From Actinomycetota bacterium (GTDB taxonomy: Bacteria > Actinomycetota > Thermoleophilia > Miltoncostaeales > Miltoncostaeaceae), in contig CAUJCX010000020.1 in the NCBI GenBank assembly GCA_963169235.1, positions 124,001 through 188,000 on the forward strand: a stretch of 64,000 bases of DNA, in the 5' to 3' direction. A program made the position numbers and the translations under genes. Of this stretch, positions 45,752-52,874 are shown one piece after another; positions within the stretch are counted from its first letter, which is position 1; each line of letters opens with the position of its first letter. A model generated the notes under the pieces. That model ran no database searches. It was not told where the DNA came from and was given only the letters and a program-made list of their open reading frames with translations.

Positions 45752-47541
45752 CCGAGCCCGTGACCGAGCCCCGCATCGACGGCATGGGCGCGCTCGTGTA
45801 CGACGGCGGCGTGGCGTTCCGCGTGTGGGCGCCGCATGCCGAGTCGGTCGCCGTGCGCGGCGACTTCAACGAGTGGCACGGCGACCGCACGGTGCTGGCG
45901 AGCGAGGGGGACGGCTACTGGTACGGCGTCGCCCCGGGGGCGACGGTCGGCCAGGAATACCTCTACGCCATCACGCACGCCGGTGACACGTTCGACCGCA
46001 TCGACCCGTACGCCCGCCAGGTGACGAACTCGGTGGGCAACGGCGTGGTGTACGACCACGGCGCGTTCGACTGGGAGGGCGACGCGTTCACCCTCGCGCC
46101 GCATCACGAGCTGGTCATCTACGAGCTGCACGTCGGGTCGTTCTTCCGCGAATGGGACGACGCACCCGGTCGCTTCGACCTGGTGGCCCAGAAGTTCGAT
46201 CACCTGGCGTCGCTGGGCGTCAACGCGCTGCAGATCATGCCGGTGGCCGAGTTCGCCGGCGACTCGTCGTGGGGCTACAACCCCGCCCACATCTTCGCGG
46301 TCGAGAGCGCGTACGGCGGTCCCGACGCCCTCAAGGGGCTCATCCGCGAGGCGCACCGGCGGGGACTCGCCGTGCTTTTGGACGTGGTCTACAACCACTT
46401 CGGCCCCAGCGATCTCGACCTGTGGCGCTTCGACGGCTGGTCCGAGAACGACAAGGGCGGCATCTACTTCTACAACGACCACCGCTCGGCCACGCCGTGG
46501 GGCGACACCCGGCCGGACTACGGCCGCGACGAGGTGCGCCGCTTCATCCACGACAACGCGATGATGTGGCTGCACGACTACCACGTCGACGGGCTGCGCT
46601 TCGACATGACGCCGTACATGCGCAGCGTCGCGGGCATGGGCGTCGACCTGCCGGACGGCTGGGACCTGATGCGCTGGATCAACATGTCGATGCGCGAGCA
46701 GTTCCCCGGCCGCATCGCGATCGCCGAGGACATGCAGCGCGACCCCCGCATCTCGCAGGTGGAGGACGACGGCGCCGCCTTCCACGCGCAGTGGGACGGT
46801 GCGTTCGTGCACCCCGTACGCCGGGCCGTCGAGGCCCTCGACGACGGCGAGAGGGTGTTCGACGAGGTGCTGGACGCGCTCACCACCCGCTACAACGGCG
46901 ACGCGTTCCAACGGGTCATCTACACCGAGTCCCACGACGAGGTCGCCAACGGGCAGGGGCGGGTGCCGCAGGAGATCAACCCGGACGACCCGGACGGATG
47001 GCACGCGCAGAAGCGCTCCACCCTGGGCGCCGCACTGGTGATGACCGCCCCCGGCATCCCGATGCTGTTCCAGGGGCAGGAGTTCCTGCAGGGCGGCTAC
47101 TTCCGCGACGACGTCCCGCTCGACTGGGACCGTGACGAGCACTTCCGCGGCATCGTGGTGATGTACCGCGACCTCATCCGGCTGCGGCGCAACCTCGACG
47201 GCACGACGCGCGGGCTCACCGGCCACAACGTGCAGCTGACGCACGTGAACCGCGACATGAACGTGGTGGTGATGCACCGCTGGCAGGACGGCGGGCCCGG
47301 CGACGACGTGCTGGTTGTCGTCAACCTGGGCCACGAGGCGCGCGGCGGCTACCGCATCGGCGTGCCGTCCGAGGGCGTGTGGGCGCTCGCGTTCAACAGC
47401 GACGCCGACGTCTACAACGCCGACTTCAGCGACACGCCGGCCGGCGACCTGCACGCGGAGCCCGACGACTACGACGGCCTGGGTGCGTCAGGCACCGTCG
47501 ACATCGGCCCGTACGCGGTGCTCATCTACCACCGCACCTGA
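45748..47541 (+). CDS. GH13 glycosidase, 1,4-alpha-glucan branching-enzyme-like
   Basis: A 597-residue protein. The ATG start lies in an ATGA overlap with lgt. The N-terminal CBM48-type beta domain (FRVWAPHAESVAVRGDFNEW) leads into a GH13 barrel with DVVYNHFG, GLRFD (nucleophile Asp286), IAIAED (acid/base Glu327) and ESHDEV (stabilising Asp397). Motif set and length match glycogen branching enzymes or related amylolytic enzymes. The alternative trehalohydrolase-like assignment cannot be ruled out. It is coupled to a lipoprotein enzyme, an unusual partner. Confidence 0.85.
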   Translation: MTEPVTEPRIDGMGALVYDGGVAFRVWAPHAESVAVRGDFNEWHGDRTVLASEGDGYWYGVAPGATVGQEYLYAITHAGDTFDRIDPYARQVTNSVGNGVVYDHGAFDWEGDAFTLAPHHELVIYELHVGSFFREWDDAPGRFDLVAQKFDHLASLGVNALQIMPVAEFAGDSSWGYNPAHIFAVESAYGGPDALKGLIREAHRRGLAVLLDVVYNHFGPSDLDLWRFDGWSENDKGGIYFYNDHRSATPWGDTRPDYGRDEVRRFIHDNAMMWLHDYHVDGLRFDMTPYMRSVAGMGVDLPDGWDLMRWINMSMREQFPGRIAIAEDMQRDPRISQVEDDGAAFHAQWDGAFVHPVRRAVEALDDGERVFDEVLDALTTRYNGDAFQRVIYTESHDEVANGQGRVPQEINPDDPDGWHAQKRSTLGAALVMTAPGIPMLFQGQEFLQGGYFRDDVPLDWDRDEHFRGIVVMYRDLIRLRRNLDGTTRGLTGHNVQLTHVNRDMNVVVMHRWQDGGPGDDVLVVVNLGHEARGGYRIGVPSEGVWALAFNSDADVYNADFSDTPAGDLHAEPDDYDGLGASGTVDIGPYAVLIYHRT

Positions 47542-47565
47542 CGGCGCGGCGCCGGCGGCGTCAGG
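47537..47565. terminator. Bidirectional terminator enclosing both stop codons
   Basis: CCTGACG (47537-47543) and CGTCAGG (47559-47565) are complementary. The stop of the GH13 gene (47539-47541) and the stop of the convergent gene (47561-47563) both lie inside the arms. The middle can fold further through CGGCGCCG. Confidence 0.65.
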
Positions 47566-47953
47566 AACGCAGCCGCGCCACCAGCCGCTCCCACCCCGGA
47601 CCCACGTGGGAACCGCTGTCGATGCAGATCTTCAGCTCGTCGGCCAGCAGCCCGGGCACGGCACCCAGCTCCACCTCGCCCTCCCCGGACGGTGCGGGGA
47701 CCGCGGCCGCCGGCGTGCGCTTGGAGGCCCGCACCAGCGCGTCCGCGATCCTGATGGTGTTGATGGGCATCAGGCGGGTGGTGTCCGGGCACTTCCCGCC
47801 GGCGATGGACGGGGCGATGGCGGCGACGGCGTCCTCGACGATCTGCGTCTGCCCCGGGTTCTTCTCACGCTCGCCGCTGACCGCGAACGACAGCGCCATC
47901 ATGACGGCGAGGAGGACGAGGCCGGCGGCCGCCGCCGTGATGTGGCGTCGCAC
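47561..47953 (-). CDS. Small exported/membrane-anchored protein of unknown function
   Basis: A 130-residue protein, GTG start at 47953. An N-terminal hydrophobic stretch (ITAAAAGLVLLAVMMALSFA) is a likely anchor or signal peptide. The rest is soluble, with KCPD near residue 54, an Ala/Pro-rich linker and ICIDSG. It is downstream of, and probably co-transcribed with, a tiny membrane protein. No family was recognised. Confidence 0.65.
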   Translation of the reverse strand: MRRHITAAAAGLVLLAVMMALSFAVSGEREKNPGQTQIVEDAVAAIAPSIAGGKCPDTTRLMPINTIRIADALVRASKRTPAAAVPAPSGEGEVELGAVPGLLADELKICIDSGSHVGPGWERLVARLRS

Positions 47954-47968
47954 CCCAGCCCGCCGGCG

Positions 47969-48145
47969 TCAGTGCTTTTCGTCGGCCAGAACGCCCTTCG
48001 CAGCGGCAAGGGTGAACACGGCCCACAGGATCCCCATCGCGAACGGCAGGTAGCCCGCGTGGTGGCGCTCGTCCCAGCCGACCCAGATCATGAGGACGGA
48101 CAGCACGGCGAGACAGACGACCAGCCAGGGCGGCAGACGGCGCAA
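47969..48145 (-). CDS. Small two-helix membrane protein (58 aa), TTG start
   Basis: Too short for routine gene finding. The frame after TTG (48145) reads a basic N-terminus, a hydrophobic helix (WLVVCLAVLSVLMIWVGW), a short charged turn (DERHHAGYLP) and a second helix (FAMGILWAVFTLAAA). It ends in KGVLADEKH. A GGAGG site stands 9 nt before the TTG. It is followed after 15 nt by the exported-protein gene. Function unknown; the spacing and ribosome site favour a real gene. Confidence 0.6.
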   Translation of the reverse strand: MRRLPPWLVVCLAVLSVLMIWVGWDERHHAGYLPFAMGILWAVFTLAAAKGVLADEKH

Positions 48146-48231
48146 CGGGACGAACCTCCACGAAAAAGGACGAGGTACACACCAAAATACACGCCACGCA
48201 CCGGAAGGGCGCAGGCCGGGGACGCGCTTGC

Positions 48232-48237
48232 TAGAGT
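48232..48237 (+). promoter_or_regulatory. TAGAGT box 8 nt before GTG (leaderless-type -10)
   Basis: TAGAGT ends 8 nt before the GTG at 48246 of the STAS gene, and no ribosome site precedes it. Confidence 0.45.
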
Positions 48238-48245
48238 CCGAAACC

Positions 48246-48575
48246 GTGTCCGATCAGGTTTCCGTCATCGTGGTCTCGCGCACCCAGGCGGTCGTCGTCA
48301 CCGTGGAAGGCGTCGTCGACGCCGTCTCGCTGACCGACGTCTCGCGTGCGCTGAGCGACGCCCAGCAGGGCGCCATCCCCGTCGTCATCGACCTCTCGGG
48401 GGTGACGTTCATGGATAGCCGCGGCCTCGGCGCGCTGCTGGCCGCGAACGAGCGCACCCGCGAGGGCGCTGCGCCGCTCTGGATCCACCGGCCCAGCGAC
48501 CCGGTGCGCCGTCTCCTCGACGTCTCGGGCGTCGGCCAGGTGCTGGTCGAGGTCAGCGAGATCCCGGAAGGGTGA
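48246..48575 (+). CDS. STAS domain anti-sigma factor antagonist
   Basis: A 109-residue single STAS domain. The pattern VVIDLSGVTFMDSRGLGALLA includes Ser58, the usual phosphorylation site of SpoIIAA/RsbV-like antagonists. These proteins release sigma factors from an anti-sigma kinase when unphosphorylated. No RsbW-type kinase or phosphatase lies in the window. It overlaps the next gene (GTGA), an unrelated lyase-family protein, which is unusual. Confidence 0.9.
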   Translation: MSDQVSVIVVSRTQAVVVTVEGVVDAVSLTDVSRALSDAQQGAIPVVIDLSGVTFMDSRGLGALLAANERTREGAAPLWIHRPSDPVRRLLDVSGVGQVLVEVSEIPEG

Positions 48576-50098
48576 CCGCCGGACCCGGCGAGGGTTCCGG
48601 GCGCTATCTGGGTGAGGGCGGGCGCCTCACGGGCGGCCCCGCGGCCGAGCTCGTCGCGTCCGGGTACGCGCAGGAGATCTCCCACGCCCCGGCGCTGGCC
48701 GCGGCCATGTCGTGGGCCGACACCGCGCACGCGGTGGCGCTGGCCGAATGCGGGGCCATCGACCCGCCCACCGCCGCGCGTCTGCTGGACGGTCTGGCGC
48801 AGCTTGACGCCATCCCGGCCGAGGACTTTCCCTGGGACGCGGGCCGCGGCGACGCGTTCAACTCCCGCGAGGCCGAGCTGACGCGGCGCGTGGGTCCCGC
48901 GGCCGCCGGGTGGCTGTCGGCGGGACGCCCCCGCCGCGAGGCGTTCCGGGTGGCCGTGCGCCTGGTGGCGCGCGCCGGTGCCGCCGACCTGCACGACGCA
49001 CTCCTCGACCTGGCCGACGCGCTGGCACGCCTCGCGGGTCGGCATCGCGACGCGCTGGCCGCCGACTACACGTACCTCCAGCCGGCGCAGCCCACCACGG
49101 CCGGCCACCTGCTGCTGGCGTACGCCTACCCGGCGCTGCGCGACGCGCAGCGGATGCGGCGCGTCCACGCCGAGCTGGGGCGCAGCGTCGCCGGTGCCGG
49201 CGGCAGCGCGGGTTCCCGGTGGCCGGTCGATCGCGACCGCCTGGCGGCGCTGCTGGGGTGCGACGGTCTGGTGCTGCACGCCAAGGACGCCGCGTGGCAG
49301 GCCGACGTGTACGTGGAGCTCGCGTCCGCGACGGCCATCGCGCTGACCCATGCCTCGCAGCTGGCGCAAGACCTCGAGATCTTCGCCAGCCAGGAGTTCG
49401 GCATCGCGACCCTGGCCGACCGGCACAGCCGCGCCAGCGCCTTGATGCCGCAGAAGCGCAACCCGTACGCCCTGGCCGTGGTGCGGGCGATGGCGGGGAC
49501 GGCGGCCGGTGAGCTGACGTCGCTGCTGGTGTCGCTGCACACGGGGTCGGCGCGCACCGACCACTTCCACGTGATCAACGGGGCGATCCCGCGCCTCATG
49601 CACGAGGCGGTGGCCGTGATGCGGTTGATGGCCGCGGTGGCCGACGGCCTCACGCTGGACGTGGCGCGCATGGCGCAGGTGGCGCGCGACGGGTTCACCG
49701 TCGCGGCGGACGTGGCCGACGTGGTCGCGCAGCACGCCGGGCTCGACTACCGCACCGCCCACCACGTGGTGGGCCGCGCCGTGCGGGACGCCCTCGAGGC
49801 CGGACGTGCGGCGGACGCGCTGTCGGCCGCCGACATCACGGCCGCCGCCGCGGCCACCGGTGCGGGCGACGTGGCCATCGACGACGACGTCCTGGCCGCC
49901 GCCCTGGACCCTGCGCGCTGCGCCACCGAGCGCCACCAGCCGGGTTCGTCGGCCCCCGCCGAGATGGAGCGGATGCTGCAGGACGTCGCCGGCGGGATTG
50001 GCGATGGACGAACCTGGTCGCGCGACGCGCGCGCGGGGGTGGCGGCCGGCAGGGGGCTGCTCGACGCCGCGGTCGCGACGGTGCGGGCCACCGCCTGA
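48572..50098 (+). CDS. Fumarase/aspartase (ArgH-like) superfamily protein with altered active site
   Basis: A 508-residue protein coupled to the STAS gene (GTG in a GTGA overlap). It has ArgH-like architecture with the signature SALMPQKRNP (Ser289 onward). The family usually has a His in the T-H-L-Q stretch; here YTYLQPAQP has Tyr168 in its place. The usual GSS before MPQK is AS-A here, so the catalytic serine position may be Ala. N-terminal SGRYLGEGGRL resembles ArgH. It could be a lyase with a new substrate, or catalytically impaired. It should not be taken as argininosuccinate lyase without support. Confidence 0.8.
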   Translation: MTAGPGEGSGRYLGEGGRLTGGPAAELVASGYAQEISHAPALAAAMSWADTAHAVALAECGAIDPPTAARLLDGLAQLDAIPAEDFPWDAGRGDAFNSREAELTRRVGPAAAGWLSAGRPRREAFRVAVRLVARAGAADLHDALLDLADALARLAGRHRDALAADYTYLQPAQPTTAGHLLLAYAYPALRDAQRMRRVHAELGRSVAGAGGSAGSRWPVDRDRLAALLGCDGLVLHAKDAAWQADVYVELASATAIALTHASQLAQDLEIFASQEFGIATLADRHSRASALMPQKRNPYALAVVRAMAGTAAGELTSLLVSLHTGSARTDHFHVINGAIPRLMHEAVAVMRLMAAVADGLTLDVARMAQVARDGFTVAADVADVVAQHAGLDYRTAHHVVGRAVRDALEAGRAADALSAADITAAAAATGAGDVAIDDDVLAAALDPARCATERHQPGSSAPAEMERMLQDVAGGIGDGRTWSRDARAGVAAGRGLLDAAVATVRATA

Positions 50099-50193
50099 AC
50101 CGTCTGGCGCGTGGTGCGCCGCGCGGCTCAAGTCGCGTCCCCGCCGTGCCGAGGATGGCCGCACTGAACCCCTGCCGCCAGGAGCTCGGCGCG

Positions 50194-50592
50194 ATGCACG
50201 ACACCCCCACCATCCTGATCGCCGACGACGACGAGGACGTCCGTGAGCTCGTCGCGTTCCGGCTCTCCCGCGCCGGATACCGCACGCTGCTGGCCGCCGA
50301 CGGGCGCTCGGCGCTGTCGCTGGCCGTCACCCGCATGCCCGGGCTGTGCATCCTCGACGTGGCGATGGCCGGCGCGGACGGCCTGGAGGTGACGCGCGCA
50401 CTGCGGCGCAACCCCGCCACCGCGACGATGCCGGTGATCCTCCTGACCGCCCTGTCGCAGGAGCGCGACGTTCGCGCCGGCATCATGGCGGGCGCAGACG
50501 CGTACATCCGCAAGCCTTTCAGTCATCGGGAGCTGCGGGACCGGGTGACGGCACTGGTCGGCCCGCCCAGCGAAGTGACGCTCTCCGTCTGA
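50194..50592 (+). CDS. Single-domain response regulator (receiver only)
   Basis: A 132-residue CheY-like receiver. The ATG at 50194 has AGGAG 9 nt upstream; a GTG at 50146 is less likely. DDDE at the acidic pocket, Asp55 (CILDVAMAGADG) as phosphoacceptor, Thr85 (ILLTAL) and Lys107 (YIRKPF) are all intact. There is no output domain and no histidine kinase nearby. The partner is unknown. Confidence 0.92.
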   Translation: MHDTPTILIADDDEDVRELVAFRLSRAGYRTLLAADGRSALSLAVTRMPGLCILDVAMAGADGLEVTRALRRNPATATMPVILLTALSQERDVRAGIMAGADAYIRKPFSHRELRDRVTALVGPPSEVTLSV

Positions 50593-50818
50593 ACGCACGG
50601 CACCGGCGCCGAGATGTGAGGTTTTGGCGCCTTTCGGGCAACTCGTTGCGTTTCGCAACTACTATGAGGGCCGACTTCGCGCGGTTCGGCAACCGGGTGA
50701 CCCACCGCCCGCCACCGTACGACGAAACTGCGCGACCCGGAACGGGGGTTGCGACCGCGCCACGAGAGTGGACGGCCGTCGAGCGAGGTCATCTCCGTGA
50801 CGACGAAGGGACGCTGGC

Positions 50819-51445
50819 ATGTCCGCGCAACAGGCGGCAACGGTGACACCGATGGCACAGTACGACGACGACGGGCGGGCCGAGCTTCTCGACCCCACCG
50901 AGGCGCGCAGCCTCATCGGCTCGGCCTCGAGCCGGGCACCCACGGGCATCCGCAACCGCGCGCTGGTCGTGGCGATGTACCGGGCGGGGCTGCGTCCCGG
51001 CGAGGCCCTCGGCCTCGATTTCAACGACGTCGACCTCACCACCCGCACCATCACGGTGCCGGCCCGCAAGGGGGGCACGTCGCGGGTGATCGGCATCGAC
51101 GCGGGCTCCAGCGATCTGCTGCAGCGCTGGGCCACGCGACGTGAAAAGCAGGGCATCACGCCCGACGCCCCGTTCTTCTGCACGCTCAGCGGTGAGACGC
51201 TGAAGGCCGCCTACGTACGCGAGCTACTGCCGCGCCTGGCCCGCAAGGCGGGCATCGCCAAGCGCGTCCACCCCTTGAGCCTGCGTTACACGTGCGCGTC
51301 CGAGATGGCCGCCGAGGGCCTGCCGACGGCGCTCATCGAGAAGCACCTGGGCGTGGCCGTCAGCGGCAGCGCGCGCCGCTACCTGCGCAGCTTCACCGAC
51401 GACGAGGTCATCGCGGCCGCCCAGGAGCGGGAGTGGCGCCTCTAA
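50819..51445 (+). CDS. Compact tyrosine recombinase/integrase
   Basis: A 208-residue catalytic domain only. ATG 50819 has AAGGGA upstream. Active-site positions are Arg59 (AGLRPGEAL), Lys84 (PARKGGTS), His151-x4-Arg156 (HPLSLRYT) and Tyr188 (ARRYLRS). The usual second histidine (LGH before the tyrosine) is Val179 (HLGVAVSGS). The normal N-terminal SAM-like core-binding domain is absent. It could be a domesticated or minimal integrase or a chromosome-dimer-type enzyme. It stands between a response regulator and an NlpC/P60 gene, with no adjacent mobile-element genes. Confidence 0.85.
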   Translation: MSAQQAATVTPMAQYDDDGRAELLDPTEARSLIGSASSRAPTGIRNRALVVAMYRAGLRPGEALGLDFNDVDLTTRTITVPARKGGTSRVIGIDAGSSDLLQRWATRREKQGITPDAPFFCTLSGETLKAAYVRELLPRLARKAGIAKRVHPLSLRYTCASEMAAEGLPTALIEKHLGVAVSGSARRYLRSFTDDEVIAAAQEREWRL

Positions 51446-52782
51446 CGGCGTAGCCCCCGGCGCTCGGCGCTGGTCATCTGCGGCGGCGTCCCGAAGGGCG
51501 CCGGGCGCCGGGCGCGGGCCTGCCCCGTCGTCCAGTAGGTGGCCAGCGACGAGATCGTCACGCCGGCGCGCGAGCCCGACGAGTGCACCATCCAGCGTCC
51601 GCCGAGGGCCATGCCCACGTGGCTGATGTCGCCGCGGGCCGTGCGCATGCCGCGGTCACCGAAGAACACCAGGTCGCCGGGGGCCACCGCCGACAGCGCG
51701 ACGCGCTCCCGCGGCGCTTCGAACGCCATCGCGTCGGCCGTGCGTCCCACCAGGTCGTCTCCCAGCCCGGCGGCCGCGCTGCGCTGGTCGCCCTTGAACG
51801 CCATCCACACCAGCCCGGAGCAGTCGAAGCCGCCTTGCGCCTGGTAGCCCCACGGGGAGGACCCGGTGGGCCAGTCGCCGCCCCAGATGTACGGCATGCC
51901 GACCTGCGTGAACGCGGCCTGCACCACCGTGCGCTGGGCGTCCGACATCACGGGCAGGCGGATGGAGCGGTAGCGGGCGGCGGCGGAACGGGCGAACAAG
52001 TCAAGCGACCGGGCCCGATCGGTCATGGCCACCAGGTCGGCGACGCGTATCGGGGCGGCGTCGGGCCGCTCGAGCGCCTCGTCGGCCGCGGGGTAGTTGT
52101 GGCGTAGGCGCAGCTCGCGCGCCAGCACGGCGGCCGGGAACCCGGGCGGCGTCGCGAACCGGGCGCCGTCGGCGGTGCCGATGCGGGCCAGGCCCGCCAG
52201 CGACGGGCGCAGGCCCAGCACCCGCAGCACGGTGGTCTGGGCGGTGCGGGCGCTGACGGGCGCGTCCGGCGCGAACGCGCCGCCGGGCGCCTGCATCCAG
52301 CGACGTGCGACGGCCACCGAGATGGCCCCCGCGGCCGGATCCTGCGCAGCGACGTCGGTGGGGAGCGGCGCGCTTCCCCCCGTGGCCCGCGGGGCCAGCG
52401 CGTGGAGCGCGCGGGCCAGGTCGCGGCGGGTGGCGTCGCGTCCCAGGTCGTCGGCCGCGTCCCACAGCCCGTCGCGCGCCAGCGCGGCCCGGGCGGGCGC
52501 GGCCCACGCGAACGGCGAGCGCGGCGGGGCCCGGTGCACCGCGGGCGCGTCCGGGGTGACGGGCGTGGTCGCGGGGCTGGTCGCGGTGGGAGCCGGGGCA
52601 GGCGCGGCGACTGGGGCGGGCGCGGGGGTGGTGGTGACGGGGGCGGTGGCCGTGAGCGCCGGCGCCGGTGCGGGGGGCGGGGTGGGACGAGGAGCGGGCA
52701 CGGCGGCAAGCGCGCCCGGCGCGACGGCCATCGCGCCCGCGACGGCGGTGAGAACGCGGCGGGGTGTGAGGCGGAGGCTCAT
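51442..52782 (-). CDS. Secreted NlpC/P60 (C40) peptidoglycan hydrolase
   Basis: A 446-residue exported protein. A signal peptide (RVLTAVAGAMAVAPGALA) is followed by a long Ala/Pro/Thr linker, a central alpha-helical domain with two repeats like SLH-type segments, then a C-terminal NlpC/P60 domain. Its residues are Cys321 (GGFDCSGLVW), His388 (DISHVGMA) and His400 (WMVHSSG). It should cleave the D-Glu to diamino-acid peptide bond of peptidoglycan stems. Start ATG 52782. It ends in a 4-bp overlap with the recombinase. It is the downstream gene of the sortase fusion, with a terminator between. Confidence 0.92.
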   Translation of the reverse strand: MSLRLTPRRVLTAVAGAMAVAPGALAAVPAPRPTPPPAPAPALTATAPVTTTPAPAPVAAPAPAPTATSPATTPVTPDAPAVHRAPPRSPFAWAAPARAALARDGLWDAADDLGRDATRRDLARALHALAPRATGGSAPLPTDVAAQDPAAGAISVAVARRWMQAPGGAFAPDAPVSARTAQTTVLRVLGLRPSLAGLARIGTADGARFATPPGFPAAVLARELRLRHNYPAADEALERPDAAPIRVADLVAMTDRARSLDLFARSAAARYRSIRLPVMSDAQRTVVQAAFTQVGMPYIWGGDWPTGSSPWGYQAQGGFDCSGLVWMAFKGDQRSAAAGLGDDLVGRTADAMAFEAPRERVALSAVAPGDLVFFGDRGMRTARGDISHVGMALGGRWMVHSSGSRAGVTISSLATYWTTGQARARRPAPFGTPPQMTSAERRGLRR

Positions 52783-52833
52783 GTTGTCGGCAGGATCGGC
52801 GGCCGGGTGCCCGTCCTTGAACGGGCGGGGTCC

Positions 52834-52869
52834 CGGGCGGTGAAACGGCAACATCCGTTCCACCGCCCG
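52834..52869 (-). terminator. Stem-loop after the sortase-fusion gene
   Basis: CGGGCGGTG (52834-52842) pairs with CACCGCCCG (52861-52869), and inside AACGG (52844-52848) pairs with CCGTT (52855-52859) around CAACAT. It is just downstream of the 52875 stop on the minus strand. Confidence 0.75.
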
Positions 52870-52874
52870 CGGCG

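Noticed and set aside
48572-50098. Assignment as true argininosuccinate lyase (argH)
   Set aside because: Tyr in place of the family histidine and an altered loop before MPQK make the standard assignment unsafe, and no arg genes are nearby.
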